NCBI RefSeq assembly: GCF_046054155.1
Contig: NZ_JBEQCT010000009.1
Coordinates: forward strand, 62,001 to 126,000
Length of the DNA: 64,000 nt
Source: Celerinatantimonas yamalensis
GTDB lineage: Bacteria > Pseudomonadota > Gammaproteobacteria > Enterobacterales > Celerinatantimonadaceae
Reading direction: 5' to 3'
This document shows positions 8,816 to 16,702 of the stretch, one piece after another. Position numbers and translations under genes: made by a program. Each line of letters begins with the position of its first letter. The stretch's first letter is position 1. The notes beneath the pieces are model-generated. The model worked only from the letters and a program-made list of their open reading frames with translations. It searched no databases and had not been told where the DNA came from.

Positions 8816-9967
8816 ATGGCTACACACTTATTTACATCCGAATCTGTATCAGAGGGGCATCCCGATAAAATCGCGGATCAGATCTCTGATGCAGTCCTTG
8901 ATGCGATCTTAAAACAAGATCCAATGGCGCGCGTTGCTTGTGAGACATATGTCAAAACAGGTATGGTGCTTGTTGGTGGTGAAATCACTACCTCAGCTTG
9001 GGTTGATATTGAAGACTTAGCTCGACGAACGGTCCGCGAAATTGGTTATACTGGCTCGGAGATGGGATTTGATGCTGATTCGTGTGCCGTATTAAATGCT
9101 ATTGGTAAGCAATCTCCTGATATTAATCAAGGGGTTGACCGCGAAGATCCGAAATCTCAAGGTGCTGGCGATCAAGGGTTAATGTTTGGTTATGCAAGTG
9201 ATGAAACCGACGTATTAATGCCAGCTCCAATCACCTATGCACACCGCTTAGTACAACGCCAATCGCAAGTGCGCCGCGATGGCACGCTACCTTGGCTACG
9301 CCCTGATGCCAAAAGTCAGGTGACTTTTGCCTATGAAGATGGCCAGATCAAAGGCATCGATGCAGTGGTATTATCCACACAGCATAGCGAAGCCATCAAT
9401 CAAAAAGATCTGCAAGAAGCCGTAATGGAAACCATTATTAAACCGGTTTTACCTAGTGAATGGCTCAGCGCAAAAACTAAATTTTTCATTAACCCAACCG
9501 GACGCTTTGTCATTGGTGGCCCAATGGGCGATTGCGGACTCACAGGGCGTAAAATTATCGTTGATACTTACGGTGGGATGGCGCGCCATGGCGGTGGGGC
9601 TTTCTCAGGTAAAGATCCATCTAAAGTTGACCGCAGCGCCGCATACGCAGCGCGTTATGTCGCGAAAAACATCGTGGCGGCAGGTCTTGCTAAACGCTGT
9701 GAAATCCAGGTGTCTTATGCCATCGGGGTTGCAGAACCGACATCAATTAGTGTCGATACCTTTGGCAGCGGTTGCGTATCGGATGAACGCTTAGTTGAGC
9801 TAGTGCGTGAACATTTTGATCTACGTCCCTATGGATTAATTGAAATGCTTGACCTTAAACGACCAATTTATCAGCCAACCGCTACTTTTGGTCATTTTGG
9901 CCGCAATGAGTTCCCTTGGGAGAAAACAGATAAAGCTGACTTGCTACGAGATGCGGCGGGTCTGTAG
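8816..9967 (+). CDS. metK: S-adenosylmethionine synthetase
   Basis: MetK makes S-adenosylmethionine from methionine and ATP, in the cytosol. The 383-residue product matches E. coli MetK almost throughout. The N-terminal MATHLFTSESVSEGHPDK block carries the ATP-site histidine, GAGDQGLMFGYA (about 115-126) is the MetK signature, and the glycine-rich signature GGGAFSGKDPSKVDRS contacts phosphate. The start is the ATG at 8816, because the family begins MAxHLFTSES and a GAGAG ribosome site lies just before it; an upstream in-frame TTG at 8798 would add six unrelated residues. MetJ-like boxes precede it and a strong terminator follows. Confidence 0.98.
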   Translation: MATHLFTSESVSEGHPDKIADQISDAVLDAILKQDPMARVACETYVKTGMVLVGGEITTSAWVDIEDLARRTVREIGYTGSEMGFDADSCAVLNAIGKQSPDINQGVDREDPKSQGAGDQGLMFGYASDETDVLMPAPITYAHRLVQRQSQVRRDGTLPWLRPDAKSQVTFAYEDGQIKGIDAVVLSTQHSEAINQKDLQEAVMETIIKPVLPSEWLSAKTKFFINPTGRFVIGGPMGDCGLTGRKIIVDTYGGMARHGGGAFSGKDPSKVDRSAAYAARYVAKNIVAAGLAKRCEIQVSYAIGVAEPTSISVDTFGSGCVSDERLVELVREHFDLRPYGLIEMLDLKRPIYQPTATFGHFGRNEFPWEKTDKADLLRDAAGL

Positions 9968-9992
9968 AATTACCCTAATAGCCCTCATTGAG

Positions 9993-10017
9993 AAAAGGCG
10001 CTTTTAAGCGCCTTTTT
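9993..10017 (+). terminator. Intrinsic terminator of metK
   Basis: AAAAGGCGCTT and AAGCGCCTTTT form a perfect palindromic stem (tight T/A loop) followed by a T run, 26 bases past the metK stop. It lies just before the sprT start, so sprT must be read by read-through or a later start. Confidence 0.88.
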
Positions 10018-10023
10018 AACATT

Positions 10024-10530
10024 ATGCAAGCAATTATTGACTCTTGTGACACCTATTGTCAACGCGCTGAAGACTACTTTGAGCGGTCTTTTCTGCGCCC
10101 ACAAATCCGTGTGGATTTACGCGGGCAGGCAGCAGGTCAGGCTAATTTGAGCCGGGCATTACTACGTTTTAATCCAATTCTCTATCAAGAGAACCGTCAG
10201 CACTTTTTACGCCATACAGTTGGCCATGAAGTAGCCCACTGGATTGCTTATAGTCTGTATGGTTCTGTCCGCGCTCATGGCCGAGAATGGCAACAAATTA
10301 TGACTGATGTATTTGACCTTCGCGCCGAGAGGTTGCACCATTACAACACGCAGTCAGTTATCGGTCCAACTTATACGTATCACTGTCACTGCCGCACGCA
10401 TCAACTGACAAAGCGGCGCCATAAAGCCATACAAAAAGGCCTCGTTTACTGTTGCCGAGCATGTCAAGGGACATTAACACTAGCCACCCATTCACTACTG
10501 CCGATTCAGACGACTTTTATAAAGGAATGA
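10024..10530 (+). CDS. sprT: SprT-family zinc metalloprotease-like protein
   Basis: A 168-residue SprT-like protein. The family resembles eukaryotic SPRTN proteases, but the bacterial role is unclear. The zinc-protease motif HEVAH is at about residues 75-79, and C-terminal Cys/His pairs (YHCHCRTH and CCRACQG) form a zinc-ribbon-like end. The ATG at 10024 is chosen because an in-frame TTG at 9988 would place the start inside the metK terminator and add residues not seen in the family. No clear ribosome site precedes it. The metK-sprT-rsmE-gshB order is common in gammaproteobacteria. The stop is 3 bases before the rsmE start, so they are cotranscribed. Confidence 0.88.
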   Translation: MQAIIDSCDTYCQRAEDYFERSFLRPQIRVDLRGQAAGQANLSRALLRFNPILYQENRQHFLRHTVGHEVAHWIAYSLYGSVRAHGREWQQIMTDVFDLRAERLHHYNTQSVIGPTYTYHCHCRTHQLTKRRHKAIQKGLVYCCRACQGTLTLATHSLLPIQTTFIKE

Positions 10531-10533
10531 ACG

Positions 10534-11271
10534 ATGCGTATTCCCAGAATTTATCATCCCGAGCCGCTGCGCGACCATGATCAAATTGATCTCAGTGACG
10601 ATGGGGCTGGCCATGTCGCCCGTGTACTTCGTTTAACGACCGGTCATCCCATTACCCTATTTTGCGGGGATGGTTATGATTATCATGGTGAAATACTCGA
10701 ACTCACAAAACGTTCGGTCAGTGTCCAAATCAATACTAGAGAAGACCAACATCATTTAGAATCGCCTTTGAATATCCATCTCGGACAAGTCATGTCAAGG
10801 GGCGATAAGATGGATTTTACCATTCAAAAATCAGTGGAGCTGGGCGTTATTGCTATCACCCCATTACTGAGTGAACGCTGTGGCGTCAAACTTGATGAAA
10901 AACGGCTTGAGAAAAAGCGTCAGCAATGGCAAAAAGTAGTGGTTAGCGCTTGTGAACAGTGTGGTCGAGCTGTTGTACCTATTGTCCATGAGGTGATAAG
11001 TTTAGAACAATGGAGTGCCCAACCAACGCCGGCTCTGAAGTTGAATTTACACCCAAAGGCCCCATATACCATCAAGAGCATGCCGACACCTACACACGGT
11101 ATCCGTCTTTTAATCGGCCCTGAAGGCGGATTAAGCGACGATGAAATCAACCGCTGTAGCATATTGGCATTTTCTGAGATCCAACTTGGGCCACGTATTT
11201 TAAGAACTGAGACTGCAGCACTCACCGCCATTAGCGCACTGCAATGTCAGTTTGGAGATTTAGCACAATGA
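10534..11271 (+). CDS. rsmE: 16S rRNA (uracil-1498-N3)-methyltransferase
   Basis: RsmE is a SPOUT-class methyltransferase that methylates N3 of U1498 in 16S rRNA using SAM, which the nearby MetK supplies. The 245-residue protein starts MRIPRIY, and its N-terminal PUA-like domain (about 1-70) contains HVARVLRL. The SPOUT knot signatures are clear: LIGPEGGLSDDEI and LGPRILRTETA, which bind SAM. A ribosome site (AAAGGAATG) precedes the ATG. Its stop codon overlaps the gshB start by 4 bases (ATGA), which indicates translational coupling. Confidence 0.95.
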   Translation: MRIPRIYHPEPLRDHDQIDLSDDGAGHVARVLRLTTGHPITLFCGDGYDYHGEILELTKRSVSVQINTREDQHHLESPLNIHLGQVMSRGDKMDFTIQKSVELGVIAITPLLSERCGVKLDEKRLEKKRQQWQKVVVSACEQCGRAVVPIVHEVISLEQWSAQPTPALKLNLHPKAPYTIKSMPTPTHGIRLLIGPEGGLSDDEINRCSILAFSEIQLGPRILRTETAALTAISALQCQFGDLAQ

Positions 11272-12227
11272 CTATAAAACTTGGGATCGTCATGGATCCT
11301 ATCGAATCGATCAGTTTCAAAAAAGATACCAGTCTGGCGATGCTACTGGCCGCTCAGCGCCGCGGTTATGAACTGTATTACATGCAGATGAATGATCTGT
11401 TCATGCAAGATGGTCAAGCCTATGGGCAGATGAGCCCACTGACGGTGGCTGACAACCCTGATGATTACTACCAACTGGGTGAGAGCAAAGCTCAACTATT
11501 ACGTGAACTTGATGTGATTTTAATGCGTAAAGATCCCCCTTTTGATACTGAGTTTATCTACGCCACATATATGCTTGAGCGCGCCGAAGACTATGGCACG
11601 TTAATCGTCAACAAACCGCAAAGCCTGCGTGATGCGAATGAAAAACTCTTTACCGCATGGTTTAGCGAGTTTACGCCACCAACTCTCGTGACTCGTGATG
11701 CAGCACGCTTAAAAGCATTCTACCAACAGCATCAAGATGTCATTATGAAACCCCTCGATGGCATGGGTGGCACATCTATTTTTCGTCTCAAACCAGATGA
11801 TGCCAATGTATCAGTCGTGATTGAAACACTCACCGCGCAGCAAAGCCAATATTGCATGGCACAAACCTACTTACCCGAAATCAAAGATGGTGACAAACGA
11901 ATTTTGATTGTAGACGGCGAACCAATGCCCTATTGTCTCGCTCGGATCCCACCCCAAGGTGAAACCCGAGGGAATTTGGCCGCAGGCGGACGCGGTGAAG
12001 CGCGGCCTTTATCAGAATCAGACTGGCGGATCGCTCGAGCTATCGGCCCGACGCTCAAAGCAAAAGGGCTCATTTTTGTTGGTTTAGATGTAATTGGTGA
12101 GCATATCACTGAAATCAATGTAACCAGTCCCACCTGTATTCGTGAAATTCAGGCAGCTTTTGGCTTAGATATTGCTGAACATTTAATGCAAGCCATCGAG
12201 CGCAGACTCAGTGATTCAACTCGATAA
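11268..12227 (+). CDS. gshB: Glutathione synthetase
   Basis: GshB joins gamma-glutamylcysteine and glycine with ATP to give glutathione, the second step of the pathway. The 319-residue product begins MTIKLGIVMDPI, as in the family, with the start ATG overlapping the rsmE stop (ATGA). The ATP-grasp fold is visible: the KPLDGMGGTSIFR glycine-rich loop (about 160-172), DGDKRILIVDGE, the RGNLAAGGRGEARPL segment, and ending in INVTSPTCIREIQ with the Mg2+-binding Asn. An upstream in-frame start at 11244 is rejected because it would lie well inside rsmE. It sits in the rsmE-gshB-yqgE-ruvX cluster. Confidence 0.96.
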   Translation: MTIKLGIVMDPIESISFKKDTSLAMLLAAQRRGYELYYMQMNDLFMQDGQAYGQMSPLTVADNPDDYYQLGESKAQLLRELDVILMRKDPPFDTEFIYATYMLERAEDYGTLIVNKPQSLRDANEKLFTAWFSEFTPPTLVTRDAARLKAFYQQHQDVIMKPLDGMGGTSIFRLKPDDANVSVVIETLTAQQSQYCMAQTYLPEIKDGDKRILIVDGEPMPYCLARIPPQGETRGNLAAGGRGEARPLSESDWRIARAIGPTLKAKGLIFVGLDVIGEHITEINVTSPTCIREIQAAFGLDIAEHLMQAIERRLSDSTR

Positions 12228-12262
12228 CATCTAAGCCAACAGACGACCTAAGAGGAGGCGCA

Positions 12263-12826
12263 ATGGAAAATCTCAAAAATCAGTTTTTAATTGCTATGCC
12301 TGGATTTATCGATCCCTTTTTTAAACAATCGGTCGTTTATGTCTGTGAACACAATGATGAGGGCGCCATGGGCTTGGTGGTTAATATGCCTGTCGAGCTG
12401 ACAATTGATAATTTGCTAACACAGATCAATATGATGGATGCAGAACAAGACCTGAAAGAGTTAGCGGGCCATCAAGTCTTTCAAGGAGGCCCTGTCGCAC
12501 AAGAGCACGGCTTTGTCTTACACACCCCGCAAGAGGGGTTTAGCAGCAGCTTAGCATTGAGCAGTCAGTTGATGATAACGACCTCTAAGGATATTTTGAC
12601 CACGCTCGGAACAGCAAAACAACCCGAGCACTATCTACTCACCTTAGGTTATGCCGGTTGGTCGACAGGCCAGTTAGAACAAGAAATTGCTGATAATGCT
12701 TGGTTGAATATTCCAGCTACTGCCGAGATCATATTTAATACCCCTCCCCACCAACGTTGGGAAGCTGCGACTCGGCAACTTGGCTTTGAGCCATGGCAGC
12801 TCACCGCTGACATAGGTCATGCTTAA
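12263..12826 (+). CDS. yqgE: UPF0301 family protein YqgE/AlgH
   Basis: A 187-residue member of UPF0301 (YqgE/AlgH). No biochemical function is established, although AlgH was first described as a regulator in Pseudomonas. Family blocks include NQFLIAMPGFIDPFFKQSVVY at the N-terminus (split here from its neighbours only by position), GAMGLVVNMP, FQGGPVAQEHGFVLH and LGYAGWSTGQLEQEI. The start has an excellent ribosome site (AGAGGAGG). It lies 9 bases before ruvX and is coexpressed with it, an arrangement conserved across gammaproteobacteria. Confidence 0.93.
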   Translation: MENLKNQFLIAMPGFIDPFFKQSVVYVCEHNDEGAMGLVVNMPVELTIDNLLTQINMMDAEQDLKELAGHQVFQGGPVAQEHGFVLHTPQEGFSSSLALSSQLMITTSKDILTTLGTAKQPEHYLLTLGYAGWSTGQLEQEIADNAWLNIPATAEIIFNTPPHQRWEAATRQLGFEPWQLTADIGHA

Positions 12827-12835
12827 AGAGGTTTT

Positions 12836-13261
12836 ATGGAATCGATATTAGGTTTTGACTTCGGTACGCTCAGTATCGGAGTTGCGATTGGCAACCCCGT
12901 CACTCAAAGTGCCAGTGCCCTCCCCGCTTTAAAAGCGCGTGACGGCATGCCCAATTGGGATGAGTTAACCAAGCTATTGCATCAATGGCAACCCCAGCGG
13001 CTCATTGTAGGTTTGCCTCTGAATATGGATGGTAGTGAACAATCGATCACCCAACGGGCCCGTAAATTTGGTAACAGATTACATGGTCGCTTTGGCTTGC
13101 CGGTTGAGTTTCAAGATGAGCGCCTATCCACAGTCGATGCGAAAGCCACCCTATTTGCTAGAGGGGGATACAAGGCACTCAAAAAAGGTGCCATAGATAG
13201 CGCAAGTGCGGTCGTTATCATCGAATCTTGGTATGAATTACAACGGCAACCTCAATCATAA
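12836..13261 (+). CDS. ruvX: Holliday junction resolvase-like protein YqgF/RuvX
   Basis: RuvX/YqgF has an RNase H-like fold; it is linked to Holliday-junction resolution and to 16S rRNA 5'-end maturation. The 141-residue product has the acidic residue in GFDFGTLSIGVAIG (Asp8), the conserved LIVGLPLNMDGSEQ strand, the DERLST motif (Glu/Asp, about 98-103) and the C-terminal DSASAVVIIES with a further acidic residue, so the active site looks complete. An AGAGG ribosome site precedes the ATG. It is last in the cluster; the following 286 bases show no gene. Confidence 0.95.
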   Translation: MESILGFDFGTLSIGVAIGNPVTQSASALPALKARDGMPNWDELTKLLHQWQPQRLIVGLPLNMDGSEQSITQRARKFGNRLHGRFGLPVEFQDERLSTVDAKATLFARGGYKALKKGAIDSASAVVIIESWYELQRQPQS

Positions 13262-13547
13262 TGTTTACTGTGCGAATGGCTCAACATCGCGGCGCTCATA
13301 TGGAACCCAATAGACAAGTCATAGCATCGCTGACTATTTTGTACGATTAAAAGCGCCATCGATACTGGCAAAGGAACGCCCTCTAAAACGGATCGGCTAT
13401 GGACTCTAATCGGCTCAGCACGAGATAATAGCGCGACGTTTAATCCATAGACGCGTTGTTTACATCGCTGTAGAACTTTTTTAGATAATCACCATCCAAT
13501 AGTCATCTATTTAATTATAAATTTACTAACACAACATAGGATTTAGA

Positions 13548-14549
13548 ATGTTTCGTTCATTCTTTTTAAACAAGCGCTGGTTGCTGTGGTCAATATTGGG
13601 CACGTTAGTTATTTTGGGGTTTACTTGGTACCAAGTCGAAATAAATGTCAAAATCAACGAATGGTTTGGTACATTTTTTAACTTAATCCAAAAAGCACTC
13701 AGCAAACCACACGCGATCACCATGCACCAGTTATTATTGGGGTGCAAAGAGTTCTTCAACATTGTTTCCATCTACATCATTATTGCAGTTCTTCTCGACT
13801 TTTTTATCAGTCATTATGTCTTTCGCTGGCGCCAAGCCATGAATGACTACTATATGCAATTCTGGCCACAAATCCATCATATCGAAGGTGCGTCTCAACG
13901 TATCCAAGAAGACACGATGCGCTTTGCACGGATCATGGAAGGGCTCGGTTCAAGTTTGATTAGTTCAATCATGACACTAGGCGCCTTTTTACCCATTCTT
14001 TGGGAACTTTCAGCCTATGTTAAAGATATCCCATGGTTTGGCCCCGTCCCACATGCTCTCATCTACTTGGCTATCTTATCGGCACTATTTGGCACCGCCT
14101 TATTGGCACTGGTGGGGATCAGATTGCCAGGGCTCGAATTTAAAAATCAACGGGTTGAAGCAGCCTATCGTAAAGAACTTGTTTTAGGTGAAGACAACAT
14201 CGCACGCGCAGCACCAATGACTGTCAAAGAGTTATTTAAAAACGTGCGGCAAAACTACTTTACACTCTACAAACATTATCTTTATTTTAATGTCGCGAAA
14301 TATTCTTACCTCCAATACACAACCATTTTACCCTATGTCATCATGGCGCCAACGATTATTTCAGGGGTTATCACATTAGGCATTTTGCAACAGATCTTAA
14401 GAGCATTTGGGCAGGTTGAAAGTTCATTTCAGTTCTTGGTGAATTCTTGGACAACAGTCGTTGAACTTATCTCAATCTATAAACGTTTAAAAGCATTTGA
14501 ACAACAAATCAGTTTGGCGTTACAAACAGCAGAGCAAACTCACGACTAA
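13548..14549 (+). CDS. SbmA/BacA-family peptide transporter homologue, short N-terminus
   Basis: The 333 residues align closely with E. coli SbmA (406), a proton-driven inner-membrane importer of antimicrobial peptides and peptide antibiotics. Shared blocks include VSHYVFRWR-like ISHYVFRWRQAMNDYY, HIEGASQRIQEDTMRFA, RLPGLEFKNQRVEAAYRKEL and FQFLVNSWTTVVELISIYKR. After an SbmA-like MFRSFF start, about 70-75 residues with the first membrane segments of SbmA are missing, so it enters at the WSILGT helix. The reading frame is intact, which suggests a shorter subfamily rather than a broken gene, but transport activity cannot be assumed. There is no ABC ATPase domain and no operon partner. Confidence 0.8.
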   Translation: MFRSFFLNKRWLLWSILGTLVILGFTWYQVEINVKINEWFGTFFNLIQKALSKPHAITMHQLLLGCKEFFNIVSIYIIIAVLLDFFISHYVFRWRQAMNDYYMQFWPQIHHIEGASQRIQEDTMRFARIMEGLGSSLISSIMTLGAFLPILWELSAYVKDIPWFGPVPHALIYLAILSALFGTALLALVGIRLPGLEFKNQRVEAAYRKELVLGEDNIARAAPMTVKELFKNVRQNYFTLYKHYLYFNVAKYSYLQYTTILPYVIMAPTIISGVITLGILQQILRAFGQVESSFQFLVNSWTTVVELISIYKRLKAFEQQISLALQTAEQTHD

Positions 14550-14917
14550 AGATTTCTCCCGAGACAGTTAGCTATGACTTTCTCGGGGATTTCGTTGTGA
14601 ATTTATACCTGACAAGATCTAATCCTTTCGCCACACAAGCGTGCAGCCTTACCATATTGAGGTGAAAATATTTTATTCTGAAAAAAACGTTATGATCCTA
14701 TGTTCTACCTTACCCAAGTGAGCTAATTACCTCTTTATAAAAATAAAATGATGGTTAACACCAGATTTTAGATAGCACTGGCAAGCCGGTCCGCCATGCA
14801 AAAGAGCAATTTTTAATGAAAATATTTATTGACTGTCAAATTTCTGCAAACAAAGGCCTTTACTTTAGTTATCACTGTGGTAATTAATTAATCACCATTA
14901 GCTTGCAGAGGTGCTCT
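14550..14917. other. Intergenic stretch after the SbmA-like gene
   Basis: A 7-bp hairpin CCCGAGA/TCTCGGG (14558-14564 and 14581-14587, 16-nt loop) just after the stop may act as a weak terminator; it has no T-tract. The rest is A/T-rich and presumably holds the promoter of the small gene at 14918. No other gene is seen. Confidence 0.45.
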
Positions 14918-15091
14918 ATGGAACGTGTAGATTTTGATGTGCTTGACATAAATGAACCTGCCAAAGCGTCTAAAAATAGCAAAAAAAGACGCTGGCGCGA
15001 AATTGAGACCATTAAAGAACGGATGCGACTGAGGCAAGAACTATTATCCATTGATTCAACAATAGAGTTTGACAACGAGTTTGACCTATAA
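14918..15091 (+). CDS. Small DUF3545-like protein
   Basis: A 57-residue, strongly charged soluble protein with no signal peptide or membrane segment. Its core KRRWREIETIKERMRLRQEL looks like the short DUF3545 family of gammaproteobacteria, for which no function is known to me. The start at 14918 has an AGAGG ribosome site; an in-frame TTG at 14903 lies before it. The acidic N- and C-terminal tails flank a basic central helix, a layout suited to binding a partner protein or nucleic acid (inference). A large hairpin follows 10 bases after the stop. Confidence 0.7.
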   Translation: MERVDFDVLDINEPAKASKNSKKRRWREIETIKERMRLRQELLSIDSTIEFDNEFDL

Positions 15092-15101
15092 CTTTTCTAT
15101 T

Positions 15102-15155
15102 ATAGACTCGCTTCATGTTAAACGGGTTAAACATTGCCTCATGAAGCGAGTCTAT
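15102..15155 (+). repeat. 16-bp perfect inverted repeat (large hairpin)
   Basis: ATAGACTCGCTTCATG (15102-15117) and its exact reverse complement (15140-15155) flank a 22-nt loop that contains GTTAAAC twice. It lies 10 bases after the small DUF3545-like gene. There is no T-tract, so it is an unusual terminator, an mRNA stabiliser or an element of another kind. Confidence 0.6.
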
Positions 15156-15307
15156 TATCAGTAATTTTAGTTTCTCATACCTACGATGAGATAAGATTAC
15201 TCGACAAATATTAGACGACGATAGAGCATTCGAGGCGAATTTTCATCATTGGCGAGGTAAGTCGACAGACGTAACTTCTGCAATCACGCCAAGGGGGAAT
15301 AATGAGC

Positions 15308-15332
15308 AAAAAAAACGGAGCTAAACACTCCG
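15308..15332 (-). terminator. Intrinsic terminator of the small frameshift-type gene
   Basis: On the minus strand CGGAG, a 7-nt loop and CTCCG (extendable by a wobble and an A-T pair) are followed by eight T residues. It lies 27 bases past the end of the extended small gene at 15359-15570 and supports that gene as a real transcription unit. Confidence 0.8.
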
Positions 15333-15358
15333 CTATCAGTCATGAGGTATAAATTTAA

Positions 15359-15570
15359 TCAGGCATAACTCAGTTCAGCTTCAATGGTTTCAACCTGCGA
15401 CGCGTCAGGTCCCACTTCATCTGAACTGCTCATTACTTTTTTACCTGCGCCTTTTTGCACATATGCGTACCTAATACAGGTAGAGCACTTTTAGAAGCAT
15501 TTGCCGATTGTGAGCAAGGACGAACTGCGACTGATGCGCCCGATGCTCCGCGAAAACATGATTTGACCAT
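15359..15570 (-). CDS. Small unknown gene with A-AAA-AAG slippery site (possible programmed -1 frameshift)
   Basis: From the ATG at 15570, with a good ribosome site (GGAG, 6-nt spacing), 45 codons run to a TAA at 15433-15435. The last two sense codons complete the heptamer A-AAA-AAG (15442 to 15436), the same slippery sequence as in E. coli dnaX, and the stop follows directly. A -1 slip would add valine and then 24 residues (MSSSDEVGPDASQ...) to a TGA at 15359, giving a 70-residue protein. The second frame also has its own ATG overlapping the stop (TAATG), so reinitiation is the alternative. An AAGG element lies a few bases upstream of the A run, reminiscent of the dnaX stimulator. The short form has four cysteines and a basic end; the extension is acidic. 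I do not recognise the protein. Confidence 0.55.
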
Positions 15571-15830
15571 TTATTTCTCCAACACGCCGATGTAAGTTGA
15601 GTTATGCATAAAATTTGCCACATATTGCGGCTTACCTGATTAAAGCTTGACTTTGTGAAATGCGACATCCATCACAAATATACGGTTATTTTACACACTT
15701 TCCCTATTGGATTTAAACCGGGGCAACTAACAATTTTGATACGATATTGGTCTTTCAATCTATTTTTTATGCCATTAACATATTAACGCTCTGCTCGGCA
15801 CGCCATCGTGAACAAATCGGCTTTGTCACC

Positions 15831-16391
15831 TCAACGCTGACGCTGCGTTCTGCGATAGATAATAACCCCTACAATGACAAGCACCATGGCAAAAATGCTC
15901 ACAAACCACTTCCCATAATGGTGCACTTGCGCCAAAAACAACTGGACAGCGTGGCCAAAGCTATAACCTAAAAAGCCAATGCCGATCGCCCAGACTAGTG
16001 CTCCCAATACGTTTAATGGAATATAACGGTTAGGGCGGATGCCTGCCGCACCGAGGACAAACGGCGTCACAGTACGGATCCCATACAAGAACCGGAAGCC
16101 AACAATAAGTAACGTCTGGTGGCGATTAAGTAAGGAGAAAATCTTTTGTGATTTACTTTTCCAACGTGACCGAGATTCAATAAACTGCATCCCTTTATAG
16201 CGACCTATATAATAGTAAAGTTGGTCCCCAAATAATGTGCCAATAAATGCTGAACCCATCACTTCCCACAATCCAAGATAACCTTGATGAGCCAAGATAC
16301 CCCCAAGTACTAAAATGGTTTCCCCTTCAAAAAAAGCCCCTACAACAATAGCCAAATAGCCATAATGAGCAATCAATTCTTGCCAATTCAC
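15831..16391 (-). CDS. DedA-family inner-membrane protein, YohD-like
   Basis: A 186-residue polytopic membrane protein of the DedA family (SNARE-associated/VTT fold). Family features include FFEGETILVLGGILAHQG (membrane-embedded acidic residue), GTLFGDQLYYYIGRY with the conserved Gly-Asp, and GFRFLYGIRTVTPFVLGAAG with the essential arginines. E. coli YohD (192) is the closest recalled relative. Some DedA proteins (UptA) flip undecaprenyl phosphate, and others affect membrane potential and drug resistance; which applies here is unknown. The small gene at 15570 lies 260 bases downstream on the same strand. Confidence 0.85.
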   Translation of the reverse strand: MNWQELIAHYGYLAIVVGAFFEGETILVLGGILAHQGYLGLWEVMGSAFIGTLFGDQLYYYIGRYKGMQFIESRSRWKSKSQKIFSLLNRHQTLLIVGFRFLYGIRTVTPFVLGAAGIRPNRYIPLNVLGALVWAIGIGFLGYSFGHAVQLFLAQVHHYGKWFVSIFAMVLVIVGVIIYRRTQRQR

Positions 16392-16702
16392 AAACGACCT
16401 CTAACACAAATGATGATAATGATAGTACTAATTTACCCTAAACAGCCGCTTAGGTTATAATGAGCACGACTGGACACAAGTGACAAATTGACTTGTAAGG
16501 AAATAGATGGCACTCGTCTGTTGCTCCCACAAAACGACGTTATATCAGCAGATAAGCATATTGAACGCATAGGCTAGAAAGCCTTCACTACTGCACTAAC
16601 ACAAGATCGTTCTTTGAAGGCATATGTAACAGACACAGAGTTAGTCCTTAATGGACTTCGTCATTTTAAATCTACTACCATTATTACATCAAAGAGAGCA
16701 GC
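16392..16702. other. Divergent spacer between the DedA gene and the epimerase gene
   Basis: This spacer presumably holds promoters for both genes. A short ACAAGT/ACTTGT inverted repeat lies around 16477-16496, and a 21-codon ORF with an AAGGA site (16507-16572) is too short to support. Nothing else is seen. Confidence 0.4.

Noticed and set aside
9988..10023. In-frame TTG start for sprT
   Set aside because: It would start inside the metK terminator and add unconserved residues.
16507..16572. 21-codon ORF with AAGGA site before the epimerase gene
   Set aside because: Too short, no repeat of regulatory codons, no conserved feature visible.
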